Notes: generated from the letters alone by a model not told the origin. Positions 18,110-27,165 are shown, counted from the first letter of the stretch. The stretch is DNA of 64,000 nucleotides from Streptosporangium pseudovulgare (GCF_014648055.1 NZ_BMQJ01000005.1:1-64000); one strand, 5' to 3'. A program made the numbers and translations.

Positions 18110-19628
18110 CCTCCACCTCGCTGACGGCCAGGGCCATCACCGAGTCCTGGGTCGCTTCACGCGCGGCGAGCTCTCCGGCGAGCCTGCCGCGTGCCATCAC
18201 CAGCACGCGGTCGCTCATCCCGAGGATCTCGGGGAGATCGCTGGAGATCATGAGCACCGCGTGCCCGGAGGCGGTGAGCGAGTTGATCAACTGGTAGATC
18301 TCGACTTTGGCCCCCACGTCGATGCCGCGGGTGGGCTCGTCGAGGATGAGCACGCTCGCGTCGGCGAGCAGCCATTTCCCGATGACGATCTTCTGCTGGT
18401 TGCCGCCGGAGAGCGTGCGGACCTCCTGGCCGAGGCCGCTCATCCGCACGCCGAGCCGTCCGGCGACGTCGGCGGCGGCCCGGCGCTGCCCGGCCCGGTC
18501 GACGAATCCGCCGCGGCTGGCCCGGCGGAGCGTGACCAGCCCGAGGTTCTCGGCGATGTCGGCGCCGAGGACCAGCCCCTGGCCCTTGCGGTCCTCCGGG
18601 ACCAGGCCGAGACCGGCCTCCATGGCCGCGTGGACGTCACCGCGCGGCAGCGGGCGGCCGTTCACCAGGACCTCTCCGGTGTCGTGGGGGTCGGCGCCGA
18701 AGATCGCCCGCGCGACCTCCGTACGGCCCGCGCCCACCAGCCCGGCCAGGCCGACGACCTCGCCGGCGCGGACCTCGAAGGAGACGTCCTCGAACGCGCC
18801 GCGCCGGCCCAGGCCCCGGACCCGCAGCAGCGGCTCGCCGGGCGCCGCCGGCTCCCGGGGGTACTGCTGGTCGATCGGCCGGCCCACCATGAGCCTGACC
18901 AGCTCGTTCTCCGGTGTGCTCGCCGGCACCTGCGTGACCGAGCGGCCGTCCCGCAGCACGGTGACCCGGTCGCCGACCTGCGGGATCTCCTCCAGGTGGT
19001 GGGTGATGAACACGATCGCCACACCCTGGTCGCGGAGCTGGCGGACGATGGCGAACAGCCGCTCGACCTCGCTGGTCGTCAGCACGGCGGTGGGCTCGTC
19101 CATGATGAGCACCCGGGCGTTCAGGGCGAGCGCCTTGGCGATCTCGACCATCTGCATGCGGGCGATGCCGAGGCGGCCGACCGGGGTACGCGGATCGACG
19201 TCCACGCCGACCCGCGCCAGCAGCTCGCGCGCCCGCTCGTGCATCTTCTTCGTGTCGACGAGCCCGAAGCGGCGGGGCGGGCGGCCCAGCGCGAGGTTCT
19301 CGCCGACGGACAGCTCGGGGACCAGGTTGAACTCCTGGTAGATGGTGGCGATGCCGAGCCGCTGGGCGTCTCCGGCGCCGCGGATCTCGACGGGCGCGCC
19401 GTCGACGACGATCCGCCCGGCGTCGGGGCGGTAGGCCCCGGAGAGCATCTTGATCAGCGTGCTCTTGCCCGCGCCGTTCTCGCCGAGCAGGACGTGGACC
19501 TCGCCGGCCCGCAGGTCGAAGTCGACCCCGTCCAGGGCCACCACGCCGGGGAACTCCTTGCGCAGTCCCTCGACGCGGAGGATCTCGCCCCCGGCCGCCC
19601 CGCCCAGGGGGCTGTCGTCGTTCGTCAC
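18093..19628 (-). CDS. rbsA: Ribose ABC transporter ATPase (two ABC domains)
   Basis: Cytoplasmic ATPase of 511 residues with two fused nucleotide-binding domains, as usual for monosaccharide importers. Domain 1 has Walker A GENGAGKST, Walker B VLIMDEPT and a Q-loop region IYQEFNLV. Domain 2 has the degenerate Walker A GLVGAGRTE typical of this family, signature LSGGNQQKI and Walker B LILDEPTRGIDVG. The GTG start is preceded by GGAAGGAA and overlaps the rbsR stop by four bases (GTGA), so the repressor and transporter are coupled. The frame stays open upstream, but that DNA is rbsR. Confidence 0.96.
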   Translation of the reverse strand: MTNDDSPLGGAAGGEILRVEGLRKEFPGVVALDGVDFDLRAGEVHVLLGENGAGKSTLIKMLSGAYRPDAGRIVVDGAPVEIRGAGDAQRLGIATIYQEFNLVPELSVGENLALGRPPRRFGLVDTKKMHERARELLARVGVDVDPRTPVGRLGIARMQMVEIAKALALNARVLIMDEPTAVLTTSEVERLFAIVRQLRDQGVAIVFITHHLEEIPQVGDRVTVLRDGRSVTQVPASTPENELVRLMVGRPIDQQYPREPAAPGEPLLRVRGLGRRGAFEDVSFEVRAGEVVGLAGLVGAGRTEVARAIFGADPHDTGEVLVNGRPLPRGDVHAAMEAGLGLVPEDRKGQGLVLGADIAENLGLVTLRRASRGGFVDRAGQRRAAADVAGRLGVRMSGLGQEVRTLSGGNQQKIVIGKWLLADASVLILDEPTRGIDVGAKVEIYQLINSLTASGHAVLMISSDLPEILGMSDRVLVMARGRLAGELAAREATQDSVMALAVSEVEDARVH

Positions 19629-20629
19629 GAGACGTTCCTTCCTTCCCCGCACGACTGCCTGGGCACCAGTACGGCCGGCAGGACCACGGACCCGGCGGGC
19701 CGCCCGTGGAGCCGGTCGAGGATGACCCGCACGGCGCGCGCGCCCAGTTCGGCGACGGGCTGGCTGATGGCTGTTATCGGGGGGTTCATGTGGGGGAACC
19801 ACGGCACGTCGTCGAAGGACGCCAGTGCCACGTCCTCGGGGATGCGCAGACCGCGCGCCCGGATCTCGTCCAGCGCGCCCAGGGTCATCAGGTTGTCGCC
19901 CCCGAAGATCACCTCGGGCGGCTCCGGCAGGTCCAGGAGCCTGGCGGTGAGCGCCCGGCCGCTGGCCAGCTGGAAGTCCCCCGACTGAATGTACTCCGGG
20001 CGCAGCTCCATCCCGTGTTCGGCCGCCGCCTTCACGAAGGCGTCGGTGCGCTCCCGGCCGGTGGAGAGCCGGAGCGGGCCGGAGATGAGGGCCACCCGCC
20101 GGTGCCCCAGCGTCTTCAGGTGGCCGACGAGTTCGCCGATCGCGTCGGTCCCGTCGACCCGGACCGACGGCACGTCCATGCCGGGGAGCACGCGGTCGAT
20201 GAACACCAGCGGGTCGCCCGTCGCGGCCGCCTGCTCCACCAGCGGGGTGACCTCGGCGGTGGGGCAGATCAGCAGCCCGTCCACCCGCTGCTCGATGAGG
20301 GTGCGCACGTAGTGGTCCTGCTCCTCGGCCCGCTCGTCGGCGTTGCCGATGACGACGGTGTAGCCGGCCTTGCGCGCCGTGTCCTCGACCGCGCGGGCCA
20401 GCTCGGCGAAGAACGGGTTGAGGATGTCGCCGATGATCAGGCCGAGCGTCCGGGTCGCCTCGGTGCGCAGCGAGCGCGCCACCGCGTTGGGGACGTAGTT
20501 CAGCTCCGTCATCGCGGTGTAGACCCGGTTCCGGGTCTCCTCGGACACCGAGGGGCTGGCGTTGAGGACCCGGGAGACCGTGGCGACGGACACACCCGCG
20601 CGAACGGCCACATCCTTGATACGTGCCAC
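19625..20629 (-). CDS. rbsR: LacI-family repressor of the ribose operon
   Basis: Transcription regulator of 334 residues. The N-terminal LacI helix-turn-helix (IKDVAVRAGVSVATVSRVLN, then the hinge NAVARSLRT) is followed by a periplasmic-binding-protein-like effector domain (TLGLIIGDILNPFFAELA, VFIDRVLP, EVIFGGDNLMTLGAL). The GTG start follows GGGAGGG. It is the first gene of the operon, directly behind two copies of a 14-base palindrome, so it should repress its own operon and be released by ribose or a derivative. The name rests on operon context; the ligand is not provable from sequence. Confidence 0.93.
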   Translation of the reverse strand: MARIKDVAVRAGVSVATVSRVLNASPSVSEETRNRVYTAMTELNYVPNAVARSLRTEATRTLGLIIGDILNPFFAELARAVEDTARKAGYTVVIGNADERAEEQDHYVRTLIEQRVDGLLICPTAEVTPLVEQAAATGDPLVFIDRVLPGMDVPSVRVDGTDAIGELVGHLKTLGHRRVALISGPLRLSTGRERTDAFVKAAAEHGMELRPEYIQSGDFQLASGRALTARLLDLPEPPEVIFGGDNLMTLGALDEIRARGLRIPEDVALASFDDVPWFPHMNPPITAISQPVAELGARAVRVILDRLHGRPAGSVVLPAVLVPRQSCGEGRNVS

Positions 20630-20640
20630 CGGCCCTCCCG

Positions 20641-20677
20641 TGTAATCGATTACATGAGGGTATGTAATCGATTACAT
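20641..20677. promoter_or_regulatory. Twin LacI-type operators of the ribose operon
   Basis: Two exact copies of the palindrome TGTAATCGATTACA lie at 20641-20654 and 20663-20676, centre to centre 22 bases, i.e. two helical turns. They sit 12 bases upstream of the rbsR start. The ATCGAT core and 14-base symmetry fit LacI/CytR-family operators. Same-face spacing suggests cooperative binding of two repressor dimers. Palindromes are seen; the repressor assignment is inference from position. Confidence 0.85.
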
Positions 20678-20792
20678 GAACACCATCCCCGTCGATGGTG
20701 GCCTGTGTCACAGATCGTCCCCGCTCCCGGGCCGCCGGACCCCGCGCTTCCGGGGCAGGCGCCCGGGACCTGGCCGCCGGTAGGGTGCTGGT

Positions 20793-21767
20793 GTGTCCGA
20801 GGTCGTAACCGGCGAGGCGGTCGTCGTCGAAGTCCGGATCGCCCAGCTTCCGAGCCGGGTCGCCGCGCTGCTCATCGACATCCTGGTCCAGCTCGTGACG
20901 CTGGCCGGGGCGTCCTTCGCGGCCGGCACCCTGCTGCTCGTCTCCGATCCGGCGCTGACCGCCATGGTGTACATCGCGCTGTCCGTGCTGGTCCTGGTCG
21001 GCTACCCGGTGATCTTCGAGACGCTCTCGCGCGGGCGCAGCCTCGGCAAGCTGGCCCTGGGCCTGCGGGTGGTCAGCGACGACGGCGGCCCCGAGCGGTT
21101 CCGCCAGGCCCTGTTCCGCGGCCTGGCCGGGGTGCTGGAGATCTGGACGCTCAGCGGCGCCCCCGCCCTGATCAGCTCGCTGGTCTCGGAGAAGGGCAAG
21201 CGCCTCGGCGACGTCTTCGCCGGGACCATCGTGATCGCCGAGCGCGCCCCCCGCCGGTACGGCCCGCCGCTGGAGATGCCGCCGCCGCTGGCCGCGTGGG
21301 CGGCGACGCTGGAACTGTCCCGGCTGCCCGAGGAGGTCGCGGCGACCGCCGCCCGGTACCTCACCCGCCGCACCGACCTGTCGCCCGCCGTCCAGCACGA
21401 GATGGGCACGCGCATCGCCGCCGAGATGTCGGCCTTCGTCTCCCCGCCCCCGCCGCCGGGCGCCCCGCCGTTCGCCTACCTGACCGCCGTCCTGGCCGAG
21501 CGCCGCCGCCGCGACCAGGCACGGCTGTCCGGGCGCGGCGGCACGCCCGGGTACCCGCCGTACGCCGCGCCCTTCCCCGCCGCCCACAGGCCCGCCGCCG
21601 TCCATCCGCCGGCCGCGCCGTACGGCCCTCCGCCGGTCGCGCCGTACGCTCCTCCGCCCGCGGCGCCGTACGGCCCGCCGCCCGCGATGCGGGACCGGCC
21701 TCCGGCGCCGCCCCCGGGGCCCCCGGCTCCCGGGACGACCCCCGGCGGGTTCGTCCCTCCGGCCTGA
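20793..21767 (+). CDS. RDD-family membrane protein
   Basis: Protein of 324 residues. The RDD domain begins close to the N-terminus (LPSRVAALLIDILVQL, giving the Arg and Asp of the name), with membrane segments in VTLAGASFAAGTLLL and MVYIALSVLVLVGYPVIF, the signature RGRSLGKLALGLRVV and LGDVFAGTIVI. A cytoplasmic helical part follows, and the last 80 residues are a Pro-rich tail with repeated APYGPPP and APYAPPP units. RDD proteins of actinobacteria are often divergent from a SpoIIM-family gene and near the MoxR cassette. Both are present nearby but separated by the ribose operon. GTG start. Transport or stress roles are proposed for the family, none proven here. Confidence 0.87.
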   Translation: MSEVVTGEAVVVEVRIAQLPSRVAALLIDILVQLVTLAGASFAAGTLLLVSDPALTAMVYIALSVLVLVGYPVIFETLSRGRSLGKLALGLRVVSDDGGPERFRQALFRGLAGVLEIWTLSGAPALISSLVSEKGKRLGDVFAGTIVIAERAPRRYGPPLEMPPPLAAWAATLELSRLPEEVAATAARYLTRRTDLSPAVQHEMGTRIAAEMSAFVSPPPPPGAPPFAYLTAVLAERRRRDQARLSGRGGTPGYPPYAAPFPAAHRPAAVHPPAAPYGPPPVAPYAPPPAAPYGPPPAMRDRPPAPPPGPPAPGTTPGGFVPPA

Positions 21768-21798
21768 CCTGGCCCGGCACGCCGTACGGCATGCGGAA

Positions 21799-21827
21799 GG
21801 GGCGGCGGGATCCTCTCCCGCCGCCCC
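21799..21827. terminator. Bidirectional hairpin terminator
   Basis: Perfect 12-bp stem: 21799-21810 (GGGGCGGCGGGA) pairs with 21816-21827, loop TCCTC. It lies between two convergent genes, 32 bases after the RDD stop and 36 bases beyond the stop of the minus-strand LVIVD gene. A bidirectional terminator is the natural reading. Confidence 0.8.
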
Positions 21828-21862
21828 TCTGCGACGCTCAGGAAGAGCCGATCGGCGCGCGA

Positions 21863-23287
21863 TCAGCCGCCGTGGTTGGCGCCGTGACCGTAGGAAGGCT
21901 GGGTCTGGGCGTTGAAGATGTCCATCTTGACGCTCTTGGCCTGGTTCGTCAGCGGGTCGTTGATCCGCAGGACGTCGAAGCCGAGGTTGAAGTCACTGCC
22001 GTAGATGTAGCCGTTGTAGTAGTAGGCCGACCAGAAGCCGCCGCTCAGCGCGGGAGCGGTGTTGTCGGGGCCGCGCTCGAAGAACGCGATCTCGCGCGGG
22101 TTGGCCGAGTCGGTGAAGTCGACGACCGAGATGCCGCCCTGGTACCAGGCCTGGACCATGATGTCCTTGCCCTTGACCGGGATCAGCGAGCCGTTGTGCG
22201 CGACGCAGTTCTCGGTGTCGGCCTGGTGGCGCGGGATCTTGAAGTAGCTCCGGAACGTCAGCGTGGTGCCGGAGACGTCGTAGTAGGCGTTGGCGCCGCG
22301 GTTCGGGCCGATCGCCTCGTTGCAGGTGGCCGCGCCGCCGCCGCCGAGCTCGTCGGTGAAGATGACCTTGGTGCCCGCGTTGTTGAAGGTCGCCGAGTGC
22401 CAGAACGCGAAGTTCTCGTCGTCACGGACGGTCGAGGTGACCTTGGGGTTCACCGGGTCGGAGATGTCCATCAGGATGCCCTCGCCCATGCAGGCGCCGG
22501 CCGCGATGTCCTTCTCCGGGTAGGAGGTGATGTCGTGGCAGCCGGTGGTCGCCGACGTGCGGTAGGGGTACTGCTTGTCCGGCTCGCCGGGGTTGCCGCC
22601 GTCCGGGAAGAGCACCGGGGTGTTGACGACCGCCGCGTCCGCCGGCTTCGCCAGCGGCACCTTGATGATGGAGATCTTGTCGTGCGGCGTCTTACAGTCC
22701 GGGAAGGTGTCGCTCGGGCCGTAGGAGGAGACGTAGACGTAGACGTTGCTCCGGTCACGTCCCTTGCCGGGCACCAGGGTCAGGGTGTGCGAGCCGCAGT
22801 TGGTCTCGACCGCCTTGACGTACTTGGGGTTCTTCTTGTCGCTGACGTCGAAGATCCGGACGCCCTCCCACGAGTCCTTGTTCGCCGCGCTCTGGGCCGT
22901 GCTGCTGCAGGAGTCGTTGTTGCGGGAGGAGTCGACGGCGCCGAAGAGGAGGTTTCCGTAGACGGCCATGTCCATCTGGCCACCGGGGCAGACCACCGAG
23001 CTGACCACCGAGGTCTGCTTGGGGTGCTTGATGTCGTAGATGGAGAAGCCGCTGTAGTTGCCCACGTAGGCGTAGTCGCCCTGGAAGGCGATGTCGGTGT
23101 TGATGTCCGCCAGCGCCGCGGGCTTCGGGACGTTGGTGACGTGCTCGATGTTCGAGCTCATGACGATCTCGCCGGGGGCGGGGATGTCAGCGGCTTGGGC
23201 GGGCATGGTGGACAGCGACAGCGCCGCCGCCACACCTGCCACGACGAGGAAGCGGCCGGTCAGACCCTTCCCTCGGGGGGTGAACAC
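21863..23287 (-). CDS. Secreted LVIVD-repeat beta-propeller protein
   Basis: Exported protein of 474 residues. The signal peptide (GRFLVVAGVAAALSLSTMPAQA, cleavage after AQA) follows the GTG start at 23287, chosen because it has an AAGGAGG RBS eight bases upstream. The mature protein has at least four LVIVD-type repeats recognisable by the pattern hydrophobic-D-hydrophobic followed by P-K/R: SIYDIKHPKQ, RIFDVSDKKNPK, LMDISDPVNPK and VVDFTDSANPR. Such repeats form surface beta-propellers. Several Cys residues are spread through the protein and could form disulfides. No enzyme motif is seen. The gene is monocistronic, with an AT-rich upstream region containing an imperfect palindrome. Function unknown. 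Confidence 0.85.
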   Translation of the reverse strand: MFTPRGKGLTGRFLVVAGVAAALSLSTMPAQAADIPAPGEIVMSSNIEHVTNVPKPAALADINTDIAFQGDYAYVGNYSGFSIYDIKHPKQTSVVSSVVCPGGQMDMAVYGNLLFGAVDSSRNNDSCSSTAQSAANKDSWEGVRIFDVSDKKNPKYVKAVETNCGSHTLTLVPGKGRDRSNVYVYVSSYGPSDTFPDCKTPHDKISIIKVPLAKPADAAVVNTPVLFPDGGNPGEPDKQYPYRTSATTGCHDITSYPEKDIAAGACMGEGILMDISDPVNPKVTSTVRDDENFAFWHSATFNNAGTKVIFTDELGGGGAATCNEAIGPNRGANAYYDVSGTTLTFRSYFKIPRHQADTENCVAHNGSLIPVKGKDIMVQAWYQGGISVVDFTDSANPREIAFFERGPDNTAPALSGGFWSAYYYNGYIYGSDFNLGFDVLRINDPLTNQAKSVKMDIFNAQTQPSYGHGANHGG

Positions 23288-23304
23288 TGATGAACCTCCT
23301 TGCC

Positions 23305-23330
23305 ATATGCGCCATAAAGGTCGCATAAAT
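23305..23330. promoter_or_regulatory. Imperfect palindrome upstream of the LVIVD gene
   Basis: The sequence carries ATATGCG and CGCATAaAT arms (ATGCG at 23307-23311, CGCAT at 23322-23326) in an AT-rich island about 20-45 bases upstream of the start codon. It could be an operator or part of a leader. No regulator can be named. Confidence 0.35.
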
Positions 23331-23473
23331 GTCTGAATCGTTCATCCTGAACCGGCAACCGGACAAGCCTTCACAGTGTCAGTAAGTTTTTCCGTTTTGC
23401 TCTATTTACCTACCCCTTATGGGCATATTAGGGTGTTCCGACGTCGTTACCGGGATACGTTCGAGGAGGTCGG

Positions 23474-24115
23474 GTGCGCGGAGCGCTCGTCGCCGTGGCC
23501 GCCGTCCTGTGCCTGAGCGCGTGCAGCGCCGGCGCCGACCGCCCCCCTGCCCAGGCGCTGCAGACGGCGCCGATCATCGCGCCCGGCCGCCCCGGTGAGC
23601 CCGCCAGGACGCTCAGCCCCGGCGAGGCCGCCACCGCCGTGCCCTCCCCCACCGCCAACGCCGCCGACGTCAAGTACGTGCAGGACATGATCGTCCACCA
23701 CCGGCAGGCACTCGACATGGCGTCCCTGGCACCCACCCGGGGCCGGAACACCAAGGTCAAGGGACTGGCCGCGCGCATCAAGGACGCCCAGGGCCCGGAG
23801 ATCCAGTACATGATCACCTGGCTGCGGCAGCAGGGCCAGCGGGTCCCCGACCAGCACGGCGACCACGCCGCCATGCCCTCCATGCCCGGGATGGCCACCC
23901 CCGAGCAGATGGCGGCCCTCAAGGCCGCCTCCGGCGAGGACTTCGACCGGCTCTTCCTGGAGCTCATGACCGCCCACCACCGGGGCGCGCTGACGATGTC
24001 GGAGCAGGTCCTGGTCGGCGGCTCGCACATCAAGATCGAAGAACTGGCCAACGAGGTCTCCGTCGGCCAGACCGCCGAGATCAACAGGATGCGGGAGCTC
24101 CTCGCCGGCCTCTGA
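23474..24115 (+). CDS. DUF305 domain lipoprotein
   Basis: Protein of 213 residues. The signal sequence ends in a lipobox (LCLSAC, Cys about 18), so it is lipid-anchored outside the membrane. The DUF305 domain shows both hallmark paired-His motifs: MIVHHRQALDMA near residue 75 and LMTAHHRGALTMSE near residue 165, plus a His/Met-rich middle (DQHGDHAAMPSMPGMA). The paired His and Met-rich composition suggests metal, perhaps copper, binding; this is inference. The GTG start has GAGGAGG just upstream. It is divergent from the LVIVD gene and appears monocistronic. No copper transporter or regulator is adjacent. Confidence 0.92.
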   Translation: MRGALVAVAAVLCLSACSAGADRPPAQALQTAPIIAPGRPGEPARTLSPGEAATAVPSPTANAADVKYVQDMIVHHRQALDMASLAPTRGRNTKVKGLAARIKDAQGPEIQYMITWLRQQGQRVPDQHGDHAAMPSMPGMATPEQMAALKAASGEDFDRLFLELMTAHHRGALTMSEQVLVGGSHIKIEELANEVSVGQTAEINRMRELLAGL

Positions 24116-24300
24116 CCCGCCGTACGGCCGAGCGGTCCGGCCCGCCCGATCATCCCGCTCGCCGCAGCGGCGGCCCGACGGTGGCACCGGGCACCCCCGC
24201 CACGGTCGCGGTCGGCGCGGTCGCGATGATTCCCGGCCGGTGCCGCGCGGGCGGGCGGGCCGCGGGTGATCGTCATGGCCAGGACCGACCCCGGGGTGGA

Positions 24301-25188
24301 TCAGACGTCCAGGGGGCACCAGGCGGAGCCGGCGCCGTCCCGGCGGACCCGCCCGAAAACCGCGTCGGCGAAATGGACGCCGAAGCCGATCGTGTCAGGC
24401 TCCTCCAGCTCGGCGACGAGCCGACGGCGATGCTCGGCGGACCGGACAGGGTCATGGTCGTAGAGGCAGGACCATTCGGGGTGGTCCACCTGGATCGGTG
24501 AGTGCAGGGCGTCACCGAAGGCGATCAACCGGGTCCCGCCCCCGGTGATGACGTACTGCGTGTGCCCGGCCGTGTGACCACCGGTGATCTGGACCCGCAC
24601 GCCGGGGAAGACCTCCTGCCCGTCGGTCACCGTACGAACGCGCGGTGTCAGCGCGGCGGCCTCCTCCTCGGTGACGCCCTGCGCGAGCAGATCGCGTCCG
24701 GCCCATTCCGGTTCGGCCACCAGATACTCGGCCCGGGTGAACACGGGCCGGTCACCGCCCGGGGCGGCATGCCAGGCCCAGCCGAGGTGATCGATGTGCA
24801 GGTGGGTGAAGGCCACCGCTTCGATCTCTTCCGGCCCGCGACCGAGCTCGGCCAGGCCGTCCAGCAGCGCGCCACCGTGAACGGCGCCGTTCGGGCCTCC
24901 CGGCTCGGCCGGCAGCGACACCGGACCCCACCCCGCATCGATCAACAGCGCGCGGTCGCCGTTCTCCACCAGGAGACCGCCGATGCTCGCCACGAGATGG
25001 CCGGAGGCGTCCAGGTACTGCGGGTGGGCGGCCCAGATCTCATCGGTGGTATCCGGCAGCCAGCGGCGCGGCCTTCCCTGGATGGCCCCGTCCGGCACGA
25101 AGGACACCCTCGTGTCACCCAGCCGCACCGAGCGGATCCTCGCCGGCCGCCGCAGCCGCTCGTCCTGGTCAGTCGCGGAGTTCGCCAT
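24301..25188 (-). CDS. MBL-fold metallo-hydrolase
   Basis: Protein of 295 residues of the metallo-beta-lactamase superfamily. The zinc motif HLHIDHLGW (HxHxDH) is intact. Further metal ligands are the His of GGHTAGHT and the Asp of FGDALHSP, with a C-terminal GFGVHFAD. The pattern and length fit the group that includes N-acyl-homoserine lactonases and related hydrolases, but a substrate cannot be assigned. ATG start with GGAGGGGAG upstream; no signal peptide, so cytosolic. It is divergent from a MarR gene whose iteron-type repeats occupy the shared promoter region, so it is probably the MarR target. Confidence 0.9.
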   Translation of the reverse strand: MANSATDQDERLRRPARIRSVRLGDTRVSFVPDGAIQGRPRRWLPDTTDEIWAAHPQYLDASGHLVASIGGLLVENGDRALLIDAGWGPVSLPAEPGGPNGAVHGGALLDGLAELGRGPEEIEAVAFTHLHIDHLGWAWHAAPGGDRPVFTRAEYLVAEPEWAGRDLLAQGVTEEEAAALTPRVRTVTDGQEVFPGVRVQITGGHTAGHTQYVITGGGTRLIAFGDALHSPIQVDHPEWSCLYDHDPVRSAEHRRRLVAELEEPDTIGFGVHFADAVFGRVRRDGAGSAWCPLDV

Positions 25189-25257
25189 GGTCGCGCTCCC
25201 CTCCTCAGGGTCAGGTCATCGCCGCGCTCCTCGTCGACGCTCAGGCCACCGTAAGCA

Positions 25258-25332
25258 TCAAGCTTGAAATAGTCAAGCTTGAAATATTCTTGCCTGAAAC
25301 AGTAAAGCTGAAAATATACTGACTTGATGGAC
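25258..25332. promoter_or_regulatory. 15-bp iterons in the hydrolase/marR divergent promoter
   Basis: Direct repeats with a strict 15-base period: TCAAGCTTGAAATAG (25258), TCAAGCTTGAAATAT (25273), TCTTGCCTGAAACAG (25288), TAAAGCTGAAAATAT (25303) and a weaker fifth at 25318. In the first two, TCAAGCTTGA is itself a perfect 10-base palindrome. The array is AT-rich in a GC-rich region and ends just before the marR start. It is the likely binding array for the MarR protein and probably contains both promoters. Confidence 0.8.
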
Positions 25333-25340
25333 TTGCTAGG

Positions 25341-25778
25341 ATGGGGAGCATGACCATGTCCCCGGAGACGCCGGCCGTCGCCGAGCGGGAGCTGTGCGGC
25401 CTGGTGAACGGACTGGCCCAGCGGATCGCCGCTCACGTACGCGAACGCGCGGTCCCCCTGGGCCTCACCTCGGCCCAGGCGACCGCGCTGCGGGAGATGA
25501 CCGGACCGATGACCATGCGAGAGCTTGCCGACCGCATGAGCTGCGAGCCCTCCAACGCCACCTTCATCGTCGACAAGCTCGAAAAACAGGGCTTGATCGA
25601 GCGCCGCGCGCACCCCACCGACCGTCGCGCCAAACAACTCGTCCTCACCTCGGAGGGCAACACCCTCCGGGAACGGCTTCTCGAACTCCTCATCCAGGAC
25701 TCACCGCTGGCCGGCCTCACCACCCAGCAGCAGCGCGCTCTTCAGGACCTGCTCGAAAAAGCCGTCATCCGTTCATGA
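25341..25778 (+). CDS. MarR-family transcriptional regulator
   Basis: Winged-helix regulator of 145 residues. The DNA-binding region includes LTSAQATALREMTGPMTMRELADRM, the recognition helix SCEPSNATFIVDKLEKQGLIERR and the wing AHPTDRRAKQLVLT with the conserved D-x-R. N- and C-terminal helices for dimerisation are present. Three in-frame ATGs (25341, 25350, 25356) are possible starts; the last is best placed relative to a GGGGAG. MarR proteins commonly repress a divergent gene and themselves. The only divergent gene here is the MBL hydrolase, and the spacer carries iterons. The inducer is unknown. Confidence 0.93.
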   Translation: MGSMTMSPETPAVAERELCGLVNGLAQRIAAHVRERAVPLGLTSAQATALREMTGPMTMRELADRMSCEPSNATFIVDKLEKQGLIERRAHPTDRRAKQLVLTSEGNTLRERLLELLIQDSPLAGLTTQQQRALQDLLEKAVIRS

Positions 25779-25910
25779 GCCGACACCGGCACACCCTGCC
25801 GCCGCCACTCGGGGCCGCGTGACCGGTCTAGTCTCGGCGCTCATCGCCGAGGCCGGCGACGACGGAGTCCGCCGCGGCCGTCGAGCTGCCGCGGCGGCGT
25901 GGACAGGGCG

Positions 25911-27164
25911 TCAGGAGCCGAGCCGCCAGGAGTGGAGGTACTTCTCCTGTTCGCCGGTGAGGACGTCCACCTCGATCCCGGCGGCGGCCAGCCGCAGCCG
26001 CGCCACCTCCACGTCCACCTCCTCCGGCACGTCGTAGACCCCCGGCGCGAGCTCCGCCCCCTCCCGGGCCAGCCACGCGACCGCGAGCGCCTGCGCGGAG
26101 AAGGACATGTCCATGACCGCGGCCGGGTGCCCCTCGGCGGCGGTGAGGTTGACCAGGCGGCCCTCCGCCAGCAGCAGGAGCCGCCGGCCGTCGGCGAGGA
26201 CGTACTCGTCGGTGCTGGGCCGTACGCCGTGGTGCACGGCCGCGGCCAGGTCGTCCAGGGCCCGCACGTCGATCTCCACGTCGAAGTGCCCGGCGTTGGC
26301 GAGGATCGCGCCGTCCTTCATCACCGCCAGGTGCTCGCCCCTGATCACGTCGCGGTTGCCGGTGACCGTGACGAACACGTCCCCGGCCGGGGCCGCCTCG
26401 CGCATCGGCCGCACGTCGTAACCCTGCAGCGAGGCGTCCAGTGCCTTGACCGGGTCGATCTCGGTGACCACCACCCGGGCGCCCAGTCCCTTGGCCCGCT
26501 CGGCCACGCCCCGGCCGCAGTAGCCGAACCCGGCGACCACCACGGTCTTGCCGGCCAGCAGGGTGTTGGTGGCGCGCATGATGCCGTCGATCGTGGACTG
26601 ACCGGTGCCGTAGCGGTTGTCGAACATCCGCTTGGTCCGGGTGTCGTTGACCGCGACGACGGGGAACCGCAGCGCCCCCTCGGCCGCCATCTGCCGCAGC
26701 CGGATGATCCCGGTGGTGGTCTCCTCGCAGCCCGCGGTCACCCCGTCGAGCAGCTCCGTCCGCTCGGTGTGCAGGATGTTGACCAGGTCGCAGCCGTCGT
26801 CGAGGACGATGTCCGGGCCGATGTCGAGCGCCCGGTGGATGTGCCGGTAGTACGCCGCCCGGTCCACCCCGGCCAGCGCGTGCACGGCCACGTCGTATCC
26901 GGCCAGGGCGGCGGCGACGTCGTCCTGGGTGGACAGCGGGTTGGAGGCGGCCAGCGCGACCTCGGCCCCGCCCGCCCGCAGCGCACCCATGAGCACCGCG
27001 GTCTCGGCGGTCACGTGCAGGCACGCGGCGATCCGCAGGCCGTCGAGGGGCCGCTCGGCGGCGAACCGCTCCCCGAGGGCGGTGAGCACCGGCATCGCCC
27101 GCGCCGCCCAGCCGATCCGCCGCTCCCCGGCGGCCACGAGCTCGCTGTCCACGTCTCTCCCCAT
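25911..27164 (-). CDS. Short-form adenosylhomocysteinase paralogue
   Basis: SAH-hydrolase family protein of 417 residues. It retains [16 protein letters not shown], the ILDDG-like VLDDGCD, the EETTTG segment, the [19 protein letters not shown] active-site region (with the catalytic Lys/Asp/Asn area) and the NAD motif GFGYCGRG. It lacks the approximately 40-residue insertion and the C-terminal Lys-x-x-x-x-Tyr tail of the canonical bacterial enzyme encoded just upstream. This layout resembles archaeal-type SAH hydrolases, some of which act on S-inosylhomocysteine. The start at 27164 is chosen because the frame upstream runs into a 16-nt tandem repeat. The RBS is weak. Substrate may be SAH or a related thioether nucleoside. 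Confidence 0.88.
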   Translation of the reverse strand: MGRDVDSELVAAGERRIGWAARAMPVLTALGERFAAERPLDGLRIAACLHVTAETAVLMGALRAGGAEVALAASNPLSTQDDVAAALAGYDVAVHALAGVDRAAYYRHIHRALDIGPDIVLDDGCDLVNILHTERTELLDGVTAGCEETTTGIIRLRQMAAEGALRFPVVAVNDTRTKRMFDNRYGTGQSTIDGIMRATNTLLAGKTVVVAGFGYCGRGVAERAKGLGARVVVTEIDPVKALDASLQGYDVRPMREAAPAGDVFVTVTGNRDVIRGEHLAVMKDGAILANAGHFDVEIDVRALDDLAAAVHHGVRPSTDEYVLADGRRLLLLAEGRLVNLTAAEGHPAAVMDMSFSAQALAVAWLAREGAELAPGVYDVPEEVDVEVARLRLAAAGIEVDVLTGEQEKYLHSWRLGS

Positions 27165-27165
27165 G

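Noticed and set aside
19706-23290. 1194-codon plus-strand frame opposite rbsR, and over RDD and LVIVD genes
   Set aside because: It crosses several real genes in another frame and the intergenic operators; no family similarity.
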